From Cohnella panacarvi Gsoil 349 (GTDB lineage: Bacteria; Bacillota; Bacilli; Paenibacillales; Paenibacillaceae): a DNA stretch of 64,000 nucleotides. Below the pieces are notes generated by a model. That model saw only the letters and a program-made list of their open reading frames with translations. It was not told the origin of the DNA and ran no database searches. A program made the position numbers and the translations under genes. The DNA is taken from positions 4,705,498 to 4,769,497 of the forward strand of contig NZ_KI911563.1 of NCBI RefSeq assembly GCF_000515335.1, in the 5' to 3' direction. Positions 53,051 through 62,620 of this stretch are shown here, in pieces; position 1 is the first letter of the stretch, and every line of letters begins with the position of its first letter.

Positions 53051-53093
53051 TATTATATTGGAAAATAAATATCCCTCAAGTTAGGGGTTTGAT

Positions 53094-53337
53094 TCGACAC
53101 TATGTCATGTCGCGGGAAAATCACCTTGATTGGCATAATGTCTCTCAAGGTTTTTTTGTATCAGAATCAGGCGAAGAAATCGACGAAGGGGAATCTGAAT
53201 CCGATAATTCTGTCGCGACTCCAAAACGTTTGTAGAAGTATGGTAATAAAAAGAGAAATGATAGTTGGCGGTTTTGTTGCATACATGCGACGTATAAAGG
53301 AGAAATCGCAAAAGGATTTGGATCATCAGTCGGAGGC
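53094..53337 (+). pseudogene. Degenerate remnant, possibly of an immunity or tip module
   Basis: No intact gene. At 53094 TTCGACACTATGTCATGTCG resembles TTCGACATATGTCATGTCAC at 53865 inside the second immunity gene (both continue GGGAAAA), suggesting the scrap of a related immunity gene. After it, a frame reading HNVSQGFFVSESGEEIDEG and later GEIAKGFGSSVGGINR is broken by a stop codon. I take it as leftover of an older cassette. Confidence 0.4.
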
Positions 53338-53388
53338 ATAAATCGTTAACGGCCGTAGATGAAGCGGTTGATGTTGGGCGTGTGCTTG
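53338..53388 (+). repeat. Recombination anchor before the spare tip
   Basis: 51 bases matching 52072-52122 with two mismatches; same frame, same orientation, 1266 bases apart. Confidence 0.9.
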
Positions 53389-53804
53389 GCGTAGCAGGAA
53401 AACTTACTGATACTCAGATAGAGACCTATCTTATGAAGGCTACCCAAAATCCGGAAAGTGATCAATTTATTCTAGGTGTGACAGGTTCGTATGATATTAT
53501 GGCAGACAAATTAGGCTTTACATATTTTAAAATGTCTGATGAGGTTTGGGACGACTTAGTGGCGAATGCTAACAGAGACTATGATGAAATATGGAGAGTT
53601 AATGAAAAATTTATCAAGGAACAAATAAGTGCAGGGAAAGAAATATTATTGTCAAATAACCCGTTTGAACAATACTTATTTGATGATGGTTCAAAGAGAT
53701 TTTTTCAAAGGGAACTTGATTATCTAACTGTATCTGGATATATATTTAGTGAAACATCAGATGGTATGTGGAAAGCCACTATTGGATTAATTAGGAGTGA
53801 ATAA
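53338..53804 (+). pseudogene. Spare toxin tip cassette with homologous anchor
   Basis: The frame opens with the anchor HKSLTAVDEAVDVGRVLG, identical in position and nearly in sequence to the pre-toxin/tip border of 51102, then continues into a different tip (KLTDTQIETYLMKATQNPE; DQFILGVTGSYDIMADKLG; FIKEQISAGKEILLSNNPF). It lacks a ribosome binding site and any secretion domain, so it is silent as it stands. Recombination across the anchor would put this tip on the secreted protein and remove the present tip and immunity gene. The matching immunity gene follows at 53806. Confidence 0.8.
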
Positions 53805-53805
53805 C

Positions 53806-54363
53806 TTGAACAAAAAAATGTCTGTTGAGGAAGTAAAGGCTTTTTTTCGCTCCATGGAGTGTTCGACATATGTCATGTCACGGGAAAACCCGCAGAAGTA
53901 TAATGAATATTTGCTTGCTGACGTTTCCAAACAAACCGAAATTTTGTGGAAAGAAGAGAGGCTACTCGAATGTTTTGAGGAAATTAAGCAACGTACAATA
54001 AAAGCAGAAAACTGGTTAGTTTTTAATAAGATGTATGATTTAGTGATCAGCATCAAGAATGATCGAAGCATTAATATTATGTTAGATTCTCTAAAAATAT
54101 TATTCGATGATTTAAAAGAGAATGAGCGGATTATTATATCAGAAACAATTATTGGTAGGATGCATCGAAGTCAACGTAGTGGATTAATTTATTTATCCTA
54201 TGATATGGGTTTAAAATCATACTCAGAATTATTCGCAGTAATATCTCTAAAGTTGCTTGATATACGTACTGACGATATGAAATTAATTACAAGGACTAAT
54301 AATGCAAAGCGAAATTTTGATGAGATTATTCAAGAACTAGGAATAAATCCAAACGCTAAGTAA
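53806..54363 (+). CDS. Putative immunity protein for the spare tip
   Basis: A 185-residue AT-rich helical protein (KKMSVEEVKAFFRSMECST; LLECFEEIKQRTIKAENWL; MLDSLKILFDDLKENERII). TTG 53806 with AGGAG about 8 bases upstream is preferred to GTG 53797, which overlaps that site. It follows the spare tip directly. It has an intact frame although the tip has no start, as expected if immunity alone is useful. Family not recognised. Confidence 0.68.
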   Translation: MNKKMSVEEVKAFFRSMECSTYVMSRENPQKYNEYLLADVSKQTEILWKEERLLECFEEIKQRTIKAENWLVFNKMYDLVISIKNDRSINIMLDSLKILFDDLKENERIIISETIIGRMHRSQRSGLIYLSYDMGLKSYSELFAVISLKLLDIRTDDMKLITRTNNAKRNFDEIIQELGINPNAK

Positions 54364-54380
54364 GGGTTTGGATTTCATTA
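54345..54380 (+). terminator. Terminator overlapping the end of the second immunity gene
   Basis: AAATCCAAAC (54345-54354) pairs with GTTTGGATTT (54366-54375); the stop codon lies in the loop. Similar to the terminator at 53021. Confidence 0.7.
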
Positions 54381-54596
54381 CATTGAATAAATGAACCTTG
54401 ATTGCTATAAGTGAAGTGCACCCCGCCAAGTAGACAGTGGATATACTAATATCTCGGCACTTACCGAATTTATGCGGTCGGTGCTCTTTGTTAGTAAGCA
54501 CTTAAAAATTTGATTAACTATCGTTTTTTTGTTAAATCAGTCATCGTTTGTCCGATAAGCAGGCTGGCAAGCGATCATGAACAATTTCAAACGAAG
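54381..54596. other. Intergenic stretch with a possible insertion-sequence scrap
   Basis: No gene. The run GTGAAGTGCACCCCGCCAAG followed by TAGACAG (54410-54436) looks like the outer end of an IS3-family element, and CGGCACTTACCG with CGGTCGGTGC (54454-54494) can form a hairpin followed by CTTTGTT. I cannot confirm an insertion sequence from this. Confidence 0.3.
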
Positions 54597-54628
54597 AAGA
54601 CGCCGGAGAAGATCTCGGCGTCTTTCTT
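54597..54628. terminator. Bidirectional terminator between immunity and VOC genes
   Basis: AAGACGCCG (54597-54605) pairs perfectly with CGGCGTCTT (54616-54624), with T-rich sequence after and A-rich sequence before, so it can serve both converging strands. Confidence 0.8.
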
Positions 54629-54663
54629 GTTGAACCCGAATACGAGCGTGCTCTCCGTTAGCC

Positions 54664-55080
54664 CTAACCTTGTGCCGTATCCATGTTCATGCAGTTAATG
54701 GCCCATAGATGGCCGTCCAAGTCCACGAAGCCCCAATGATACATGAACCCATGATACTCAGGTTCAGCGTGCAATTTCCCGCCCAAGGAGATCGCGGTAT
54801 TCACGATTTCATCGACCTTTTCCCGGCTCTCGAGGGCCAATGCGATCGTCATCTGCGCATACTTGCTCGTATCGACCGTTTCCTTCTCCGTGAGCGTATT
54901 GAAGAATGCTTGTTGGATCAGCATGATCTGCAGGTTGTCGCCGATCATGACGGCTACCGAATCCTCGTTTTCGGGGAATTGCGGGTTGAGCCCGAATCCG
55001 AGTCCGGTGAAGAACGCTTTCGATTGTGCTACGTTTTTTACAGGCAGGTTGAAGCTCGTGAATGCGGACGTTAATGCCAT
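54664..55080 (-). CDS. VOC-family (glyoxalase-like) protein
   Basis: A 138-residue protein with the paired beta-alpha-beta-beta-beta plan of the vicinal oxygen chelate family: FTSFNLPVKNVAQSKAFFTG, then EYHGFMYHWGFVDLDGHLWA, where DLDGHLWAI carries the usual terminal motif. Members include small-molecule resistance proteins and lyases; the metal ligands here are incomplete, so function is open. ATG 55080 has GAGGGG 8 bases upstream; ATG 55086 is too close to it. It is not part of the surrounding plus-strand regulon. Confidence 0.88.
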   Translation of the reverse strand: MALTSAFTSFNLPVKNVAQSKAFFTGLGFGLNPQFPENEDSVAVMIGDNLQIMLIQQAFFNTLTEKETVDTSKYAQMTIALALESREKVDEIVNTAISLGGKLHAEPEYHGFMYHWGFVDLDGHLWAINCMNMDTAQG

Positions 55081-55235
55081 TATCATAACCCCTCTTCGTC
55101 AAATTAGTTTGTGTTCAATGATGTCCTCGATTATATAGACGACAGCCGCTCCTGGAATTCATCGGTCTCCTGGGTTCGGAAGCCATTCACTCAACCAACA
55201 AATTACCGTTTGACAATATCCATAAATATCACATC

Positions 55236-55375
55236 TTGTCAAGAACTTTTCGAGGCCAATAAACGACATTTCGCGGCATGAAAATGCTGGTTTCGAGTTT
55301 AGATATCCATTTCGCGGCTTTTAACTTACATTTCGCGGACTACCTATTCAAAGAGTGGGCAACTTTCCATATACT
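55236..55375 (+). promoter_or_regulatory. LytTR-type promoter, copy 3 (surface-protein operon)
   Basis: TTGTCAAG (55236); repeats CTTTTCGAGG (55246), CATTTCGCGG (55267), CATTTCGCGG (55308), CATTTCGCGG (55329); -10 TATACT (55370-55375). Offsets are the same as in copies 1 and 2. It lies 37 bases before the stalk-domain gene. The rest of 55081-55412 holds no gene. Confidence 0.85.
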
Positions 55376-55412
55376 AGTATAAGAGTACATTGTCGAAGGA
55401 GAGTTTAATCCA

Positions 55413-56579
55413 ATGTTTAAAAAATCAACTTTATCAACAGCTCTAGCAATCGTCGTATTGGGAAGTATTTTATCGAATACCGTATCCGCAGAACCAGGTA
55501 AAGATCTGCAAATGATTCCCGTGATCGTCAACGGCCTGAAAGTAAAGTTCCCTGACACCGAGCCGTATATCAATACGGACGGGCGTACAATGGTTCCCGT
55601 TCGATTCGTCAGCGAGAAGTTGGGGGCCGAGGTGAAATGGGAGGTTGACACGCAAACAGCCGTCATTGACTTCAAGGGTAAAATCATTCGCATGCCTGTC
55701 GGTTCCAATTTAGTTACAGTAGATGGTCAAACCCAAGAACTGGATACGGCTGCAGAGTTCCAAGATGGGCGCACGATGGTACCGCTCCGTTTCGTGAGCG
55801 AAGTGCTCGGCTCCAATGTCGAGTGGGATGAACCTGCTCATTCCGTTCGCGTTACGGATGCGGAGTATCAAGCAAAAGTTGATTCCGGCAAAGTTAAGCT
55901 CGATCTATGGGGACGGGAGTACAGCAAGACTCAAGACGACAACTGGATTCGTCTTGCTGATCTCGAATCCACCAAGTTATATGAGTTATATGATTACAAT
56001 AATTCCCACGGAAACTTAAATAATCGCCATTTTATCGAACATTGGGGTAAGTATCCTGTTGAGTTTAAAGAAATTGCCGACAAGGTAAGTGACAAGATCC
56101 GCGGTTGGTACGAAGTTCAGCTTAATATCGATTATCGTACTATTAACGAAGACAAATTGATTAAGGCATTTCTTGATAATGCGTCTGGAACTGTGAACGG
56201 CACTTTTATTTATGATATTAAACAGAGTATGAAAAAGTATGTAGCGTGGGTTAAACAAAATAAAGTCGTGGCTAAAGGATACGCGGATCCGGAAATGTCT
56301 GCTGTGTATCGTTCTGGAGATCTATTGTGGGTTCCTACTCATTTCAAGTTCATGATCATCTCGGCTAATGATCCCGCTCAGACGTTTTATGATAACTGGA
56401 ACGTCTCTCGCTATTCCGATTCCTTCAAACTAAAGAAGGGCGTATGGTATGACGGCTACTCGCAAGTCAGCTTGAGTACAAACGTAGCGAACAGCACGTG
56501 GGGAAAAGACTTCGGTCTTCGACATGGCGAGAATATGTTCACAAAAGGGTACTACTTCTACAACATTACGAAGGAATAA
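55413..56579 (+). CDS. Secreted stalk-domain (copper amine oxidase N-terminal-like) protein
   Basis: A 388-residue exported protein. Signal peptide to about residue 27 (TALAIVVLGSILSNTVSAE). Then two halves of the stalk domain common in Paenibacillus surface proteins: INTDGRTMVPVRFVSEKLGA and FQDGRTMVPLRFVSEVLGSN. The C-terminal 230 residues are not recognised (YVAWVKQNKVVAKGYADPE; GVWYDGYSQVSLSTNVANS). GAAGGAGAG precedes the start. It is the first gene behind LytTR promoter copy 3, so it is probably made together with the secretion operon. Confidence 0.88.
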   Translation: MFKKSTLSTALAIVVLGSILSNTVSAEPGKDLQMIPVIVNGLKVKFPDTEPYINTDGRTMVPVRFVSEKLGAEVKWEVDTQTAVIDFKGKIIRMPVGSNLVTVDGQTQELDTAAEFQDGRTMVPLRFVSEVLGSNVEWDEPAHSVRVTDAEYQAKVDSGKVKLDLWGREYSKTQDDNWIRLADLESTKLYELYDYNNSHGNLNNRHFIEHWGKYPVEFKEIADKVSDKIRGWYEVQLNIDYRTINEDKLIKAFLDNASGTVNGTFIYDIKQSMKKYVAWVKQNKVVAKGYADPEMSAVYRSGDLLWVPTHFKFMIISANDPAQTFYDNWNVSRYSDSFKLKKGVWYDGYSQVSLSTNVANSTWGKDFGLRHGENMFTKGYYFYNITKE

Positions 56580-56638
56580 CATTAGTCCATCAGTGCGAGA
56601 AATGAGCGCTTACCCATACATACTCAGGAGGTATACCG

Positions 56639-59600
56639 TTGAAAAGGATTAGAATGGTGTTACTAGTACTGCTAGTACTAGTAACTAGTCTGCCGTTAGT
56701 GCCGAGACAGCAAGCACAAGCGGATACGATCGATACCGAAGATAAAGGTACGGGAGTGCCTTATTCCACTGGTGCATGGTTTGAAGATGGCAAACTGATT
56801 TTAGTTCAGGCAAACAAAAAAGCATCGAGTAGCATTAGATATGGGACTAAAGCTTTCGTGTTTCGCCCCGATGAAACGTGCAAAAAATTAACTCAACCGC
56901 AGAATAATTATCTTACAAAGTCGGCTTCTCAATGTGGACCGTTAGAAGACACGAATAATAACGGCAAACCAGACGACTACCTTCGTATTAATGTTTACGA
57001 AAACGATGGCAGTAAAAATAAACAGTGGGATCCAAAACCTGATAAAACAGAATGCAGCTATCATTGGTTTGAAGGTTGCAATGATAATATCATCGTGAGT
57101 AGATGGGAAATACCAAAAGATAAATTATCCGACATTCTGTCAGCAAATCCTTTGTTCAAAGATATAAAGGATGGTCAGACAGTTTTCGTTAGTACTATCT
57201 TTAGAGTCAGAAATGACGACGATTATCCGGAGTTTACCACCGAGTTCACGCAATTGAGGAACAACAGCAAGGGGTTCGGTTCAACCGATTACATTGGAAA
57301 GGGAATTTACGATGCGGAGCCATGGGCTAATCCGCTTTACTTCAGAAATTACTATGACATGTCTGTAACATTTTACGGTTCTTATCCAATCTACGTACAG
57401 TATCTAAATACGACAGACAGGAAAAGCATTAAAGCTCAAACTGAAGTGAAGAGCACATTCGGTCCTCCGAAAGATCAAAAATATGAAACTGGTAAATGGC
57501 CAGCATGGGGGTATGATCCTAAGAGAACTGCATACGGAAACGGAATTAGGTTACCCGACACGCTAACCGGATCCGACGGGAAGAAGTATTTCCTTCAATG
57601 TTCGTATATTACCCGCGTTAAGGATCCGGTGGCAAAAGACTGTTCTAAAGAAACCGATAGTCCGGAATGGGTTAGAATGGGCACAACCCTGACAGAACGT
57701 AATCCGGCTGTCTACGTTGGAGGATCTTATGTAATTGCTCTATACGACACAGATGTCCCCTGCGATTGCTTCACCACGGCTACTATACCTAATAAGGATA
57801 AGTTAGAAGGCGAAGTGCCGGCAGACAATACGAAGATCGGTCAGAAGATAACGATGCAAGTCGATCTTCAACAGACCGATCAGATGAGTATAGAGAATTG
57901 GGAAAAGTGGGTGGTCGGAAAGTCGAACTTCAAGATCCAGATTAGGACTTTCCGCAACGACAACCATGAACTATCCGGATTGGACAACACGGGAGCTGCT
58001 CCGATCTGGTCAACGACTAGTACGTTCACGCCTGATCTTGATCCGGGTTCAGCGCCATGGAATCAAGCTAAAGCCATATCTGTGACGAAGAATGATTTGC
58101 TATCCTTGCTCAAAGGTGATAACGGAAGCAAAGTCCTCTACTACGACGACTTGACTAACTATCCGATCCCTGAAGGAGGAAGGGTAAGCTTCCGTTATAA
58201 TGCGGATGTAAGAATCTGGGCGACGGATCAGTCCGGAACGACAGTGAGTAAACTGTGCAGTCGTCCGAAGGAATCGACTATTCTGACATGGTTCAGACCT
58301 GAACCGGGGGAATTTGGAGACTTCTCCAGCGTACCTAAAGTTTATTCGGAGATCAAAGAAGGTTCGCCTCAGCCTTCGGGAACCGGCTCGAACGAAACGT
58401 TCGATGCGATGTCCGGCACGCCGACGACGAGAAGTCTGTATTTCGCGTCCGGCGGCTCGGAGTTCATCGTGGACGTTCAGGTGGAGTATGTTCCTAAAGT
58501 AACTCAAACCCGGTCGTATAAATCGGAATTTATTTCCGTGCCGAACGGATGGGCAATGGAGCAAAAGCCGGGAGGATGGCAGAATGACTCCCCGCCGTCA
58601 AAGCCTGAGGCCAGAGTGAAGATTGATGCTTGCGGCGCGCCTTATACGGAGAACGTCACGCTCGAACCGGGATCTTATATCAAAGGCACTGATAGTGAAG
58701 GCAACCCCATCGAGGGCCAGAAATATCGTTGGATACAGCAGGGCTACCCTTCTACCAAAGTCGGAGGGTACACCGACACTTGGACGCAAACGGTAACGTT
58801 CGATTATATGAAGATCAACAAAGCCGTTGTTTGGAAGATCGAAAGATCCAAAGTCGATGGAATGGCTACTCTCGTCGGGACTAACGATATAACCGCATCG
58901 ATCACTCAAGGAGATCCTACTTTCTTCTATAACAGAGCAGCCTCCGATACGAGTGCCGCCGGACGGCTCCGCTACTCCGTAGAGACGGATCAACATGACA
59001 GCGTCTATTGGAGCGAAGGAGAGTCCGATAATTGCCTGACTAACTCTAAGGACAGCGGACCTAAGAAAGAACAGGCCAAGTTCACGGAACGCCGTAATAT
59101 TACCGGCAACGTTACGGCCATCTCCGACTTTTTGATCCTGCAGACCTCCTCAGGAGACCAGTCAGTCATGTACTTCGAGAAGCCGTCGAATACGGCTAAG
59201 GTGACGGAGCAGTTGGACGTACCGATAACAGACTTCGATACGATGTGGACGAACAATCCCTTATCGGCAGCGAAGTGGGACAAGGCTGCCACGATCAAGA
59301 TCGGTTCGTACAACGGTAGCTTCTCGACCCCGACCGCCAAGTATTCCGGAGGATCGACGGGTACGGTTGCCACGATATTCGACTCGAAGCCTGCAGGCAA
59401 GAACAGAACGCCACGACCTTCGCCTTATATGAGACTTATGGCTACGAACCTTGATGTTCCGGATACGTTGTCGAACGGTCTGTACATGACCGGAACATCT
59501 ACCGTGTTCTATAGGAACGTCCTTAACGACAATCCGAAAAACAAACCTACGGCGTATCCTGTTCAAAGCGACGCAACGTACGGAGGAACCGGTCTGACCT

Positions 59601-62569
59601 TCACGTCGCCTTATTCGCCCATTCACTCGAAGGTGAACGATGTTGTCATCCATGACCCTGTATCCGTCCAACACGCGACGGTCATATCGTTGCCGAGCAG
59701 TCTGGATCAACGTACGACGCCGGGAGGAGGCAATAAGCAGGAAGGTATGGCGGAGTACGAGAGAGTGCTCGATCCTAACTATAGGCAGAACATCATCCCT
59801 AACCCGGACGCGGAGATCATTAACGTCGATGGTACCGTCGCCGGGTGGAACAAGTGGGTTGCGAAGGGCAGCGCTTCGAATATCGCTTTCACGAGCAGAA
59901 CCGGGGATACATGGGTGATCGGTCCTGGGGTCCATACTTTCGAGATCAACTCCGTAGCCGTCTCTGGAACGAATGGCGGTTATTGGAAGGACATTCCGGT
60001 TAAGCCGAACACGGTGTACAAGTTCGAAGGCGATATAAGCTGTCACAGATGCGAAGGATATTTCGCGCTCGACTTCTATGATGCTGGTCATCAATATGCA
60101 GGTGTCAGCGCAGGTTCGACCGACAAAGTCGTGAACACGGGAACGGTAACTCGCAAGTCGTTCACGATGACCTCTCCGTCCAATGCCGCGTACCTTCGGA
60201 TCCATATGGTCAAAGGCGACAATAAGGATACGTCTCACGGTAGAGACCATCTATTCGCGGATAACTTATCCTTGAAGAACATGAGCTTGCAGGAATTCGT
60301 GGCCGTCGATTCCGTCGAAGTAACGCAAGTCGTGCCTAACCCCGACTATGTGGCTCCGCAGTCCGGTTCTACGGAGACGTTCAATTTCACGGGTTCGACC
60401 CAGTACTTCACAGCCCCAAGAGACGGGACGTATACATTGGAAGTGTGGGGAGCTCAAGGCGGATATTCCAATGGAGGTAAAGGCGGCTATTCGAAAGGCA
60501 GCATAAATCTTGTCGCCGGACAAAAGATCGCGGTCGAAGTAGGCGGCACAAACTCCTATAACGGCGGCGGTGTTTCGAGCGGTAACGGTTCGGGAACCAT
60601 TACCGGCGGTGGAGCGACCGATATTAGGACTGGCAGTTATTCTTTGTCCGAAAGGATCATCGTAGCTGGCGGCGGAGGCGGAGGCGGTGACGCTTCAGGC
60701 GGATCCGGCAATAACAGCGCCGCTAGCTATTCTCTCGGGTCCGGGCAGTCTTATTCGCACGGATGCTCGAACAACGTAGGTCCTGGCGGTGGAGGGTACT
60801 ACGGCGGATACTCGAGTACGGACGGGTCCAGTGCTTCTAGCCAAGGCGGTTCAGGTTACATAGGCGGAGTAGTTGGGGGAATTATGCAAGCGGGGATTCG
60901 ATCGGGCAACGGAATGGCTGTCATTACTTTGCCGCCGGTAGAAGAAGTAGGTATTCCTACGAAAGTCATTACGACTACGGCCGGCGGCTCCGACACTTCG
61001 CCTCCTTCCGACGCTTACATTCTGAAGGCTGTAACCGTCAATCCGAATACTCCGGCGGGCGGGTACACACCGGGCAACTTCGTACTTCTCGATTACGGGT
61101 TCCAGCTTTATTTTCCGAATACGGGAGACTTCTTCGGTAACGGTCAATGGGGTTGGGCGCAAACGACCGAGATCAGAGGCAAAGGCTTCACGGACGGAAT
61201 GGACACTACGGAATGGACCAAAGCGAAGTATGTCAAGTTCGACTTTAACGTGATCTATAACAACACGATGTACAAAGCGAATGAATGGATCCAACTCCCT
61301 GTTACGAGCCCTGGATATCTGTACGATTTCTATGTGCCGCTGGCTAACCGAGAGAAGATTAGCGCTATGGTCGAATGGAAGAGCATAGCCATCAATTCAC
61401 AGATCGAAGACGGGGATACGCCTACGAACAAGGTAAGGTATAACGCTCAGAGACCTTATGCGGCCAAGCATAGCACGAACAAGAAGTACCAAGTCGATGT
61501 AGTAGGCAGGATCGGGAACATGGTCATTGAAGACACCGGGGACTTTAGATTCTCGAACCTGTTCAAGCAGCCGATTGATTCGACACAGTGGCTGGTTCCG
61601 AAAGTCGTGCCTCAAGTCAATCCGAATGTACAGCGATGGATCATCGGAGATACGGTGAACATTAGAGGGGAGCCGGTATCGGCAGGCACGAGGTTCCTGA
61701 ATACTTGGGGAATGCTAGGCCACTTAGAGCAGAATCCGATCGCGTTCCCGTTGTCTCCGGAGAAGAATAGCATCCCGGCGCTCAGGAACCAGCCTCTAAG
61801 ATTCGGGTACGAAGTTCTCTCCGACATTCAGACGATCGGCAACTATTACAGCAACATGCAGATTACGCCTTACTTCTATCATGTGAATTTGCAGAACGGC
61901 GGTATTACTCCTGTAGATGTATACATGAACGTTGACGGGATGTACAAGCTGATCAACAAGAATGACGGTGGCCAATCCGCGCCGGACTATGCAAATCCGG
62001 TTCGATTGGATTGGGAGGCGCAAGATAAACGCCGGAATGTTACGACTAACGAAAGCGATATGACTTCGACGATCGCGGCGTTATTCGCACAGACCGGAGG
62101 CGATTCCGCAGTAGGAAAAGCCGCCGAGCCTTCCGGCAGCTATATGTACGGAACTTCTCAGTTATTAGAGCTCACAGGCCGCAATCGCACGTACATCGGT
62201 CGAGACGCGACAAACGGACTCAATAAGAATCCTGGCAATCGGCTAGCTATGCTCGAATACGGAATGCAAGCTCAAAGATGGCACTTCTCATACGTCCTGC
62301 CGTCGTCGGCAGTAGTCGTAAGGAAAAACCAGATGCCGACTCAAGCCAATATTAAGGCTCTTCGGAATAACACCGGAGTAATCGTCCTGGCGGCGGATAT
62401 CAAGGCAGTCGGCGATACTTACACGCTGCAATACAAGGGATCGGGTAACGGGAGTCTGAACGTAGCAGGAGTCTCATGGCCTTTGACCGGTATTCCGCAT
62501 CCCGTGATCGCCGTATACTCTGCATCCAAATCGTCTGCCGACGATCTTAAAGTTTCAGGTACCCACTAG
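56639..62569 (+). CDS. Giant secreted protein (1976 aa) with glycine-rich domain
   Basis: A very long exported protein with a signal peptide to about residue 29 (MVLLVLLVLVTSLPLVPRQQ, then AQA). The first 400 residues contain several Cys residues in pairs, rare for exported Firmicutes proteins. The middle is beta-rich repeats; a carbohydrate-binding-like region (about 1050-1190, IIPNPDAEIINVDG on) ends in CHRCEGYFALDFYDAG. Around 1240-1430 lies a glycine-rich domain with VWGAQGG and VAGGGGGGG of the kind found in receptor ALK and in many bacterial surface proteins. No LPXTG anchor. TTG start with GGAGG 10 bases upstream. The neighbours suggest a surface fibre or adhesin-like role. Confidence 0.85.
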   Translation: MKRIRMVLLVLLVLVTSLPLVPRQQAQADTIDTEDKGTGVPYSTGAWFEDGKLILVQANKKASSSIRYGTKAFVFRPDETCKKLTQPQNNYLTKSASQCGPLEDTNNNGKPDDYLRINVYENDGSKNKQWDPKPDKTECSYHWFEGCNDNIIVSRWEIPKDKLSDILSANPLFKDIKDGQTVFVSTIFRVRNDDDYPEFTTEFTQLRNNSKGFGSTDYIGKGIYDAEPWANPLYFRNYYDMSVTFYGSYPIYVQYLNTTDRKSIKAQTEVKSTFGPPKDQKYETGKWPAWGYDPKRTAYGNGIRLPDTLTGSDGKKYFLQCSYITRVKDPVAKDCSKETDSPEWVRMGTTLTERNPAVYVGGSYVIALYDTDVPCDCFTTATIPNKDKLEGEVPADNTKIGQKITMQVDLQQTDQMSIENWEKWVVGKSNFKIQIRTFRNDNHELSGLDNTGAAPIWSTTSTFTPDLDPGSAPWNQAKAISVTKNDLLSLLKGDNGSKVLYYDDLTNYPIPEGGRVSFRYNADVRIWATDQSGTTVSKLCSRPKESTILTWFRPEPGEFGDFSSVPKVYSEIKEGSPQPSGTGSNETFDAMSGTPTTRSLYFASGGSEFIVDVQVEYVPKVTQTRSYKSEFISVPNGWAMEQKPGGWQNDSPPSKPEARVKIDACGAPYTENVTLEPGSYIKGTDSEGNPIEGQKYRWIQQGYPSTKVGGYTDTWTQTVTFDYMKINKAVVWKIERSKVDGMATLVGTNDITASITQGDPTFFYNRAASDTSAAGRLRYSVETDQHDSVYWSEGESDNCLTNSKDSGPKKEQAKFTERRNITGNVTAISDFLILQTSSGDQSVMYFEKPSNTAKVTEQLDVPITDFDTMWTNNPLSAAKWDKAATIKIGSYNGSFSTPTAKYSGGSTGTVATIFDSKPAGKNRTPRPSPYMRLMATNLDVPDTLSNGLYMTGTSTVFYRNVLNDNPKNKPTAYPVQSDATYGGTGLTFTSPYSPIHSKVNDVVIHDPVSVQHATVISLPSSLDQRTTPGGGNKQEGMAEYERVLDPNYRQNIIPNPDAEIINVDGTVAGWNKWVAKGSASNIAFTSRTGDTWVIGPGVHTFEINSVAVSGTNGGYWKDIPVKPNTVYKFEGDISCHRCEGYFALDFYDAGHQYAGVSAGSTDKVVNTGTVTRKSFTMTSPSNAAYLRIHMVKGDNKDTSHGRDHLFADNLSLKNMSLQEFVAVDSVEVTQVVPNPDYVAPQSGSTETFNFTGSTQYFTAPRDGTYTLEVWGAQGGYSNGGKGGYSKGSINLVAGQKIAVEVGGTNSYNGGGVSSGNGSGTITGGGATDIRTGSYSLSERIIVAGGGGGGGDASGGSGNNSAASYSLGSGQSYSHGCSNNVGPGGGGYYGGYSSTDGSSASSQGGSGYIGGVVGGIMQAGIRSGNGMAVITLPPVEEVGIPTKVITTTAGGSDTSPPSDAYILKAVTVNPNTPAGGYTPGNFVLLDYGFQLYFPNTGDFFGNGQWGWAQTTEIRGKGFTDGMDTTEWTKAKYVKFDFNVIYNNTMYKANEWIQLPVTSPGYLYDFYVPLANREKISAMVEWKSIAINSQIEDGDTPTNKVRYNAQRPYAAKHSTNKKYQVDVVGRIGNMVIEDTGDFRFSNLFKQPIDSTQWLVPKVVPQVNPNVQRWIIGDTVNIRGEPVSAGTRFLNTWGMLGHLEQNPIAFPLSPEKNSIPALRNQPLRFGYEVLSDIQTIGNYYSNMQITPYFYHVNLQNGGITPVDVYMNVDGMYKLINKNDGGQSAPDYANPVRLDWEAQDKRRNVTTNESDMTSTIAALFAQTGGDSAVGKAAEPSGSYMYGTSQLLELTGRNRTYIGRDATNGLNKNPGNRLAMLEYGMQAQRWHFSYVLPSSAVVVRKNQMPTQANIKALRNNTGVIVLAADIKAVGDTYTLQYKGSGNGSLNVAGVSWPLTGIPHPVIAVYSASKSSADDLKVSGTH

Positions 62570-62620
62570 AGAAGAGAGGGGGTTCCGGCCCCCTTCATTC
62601 ACAGAAGGAAGTGTAGTCGT

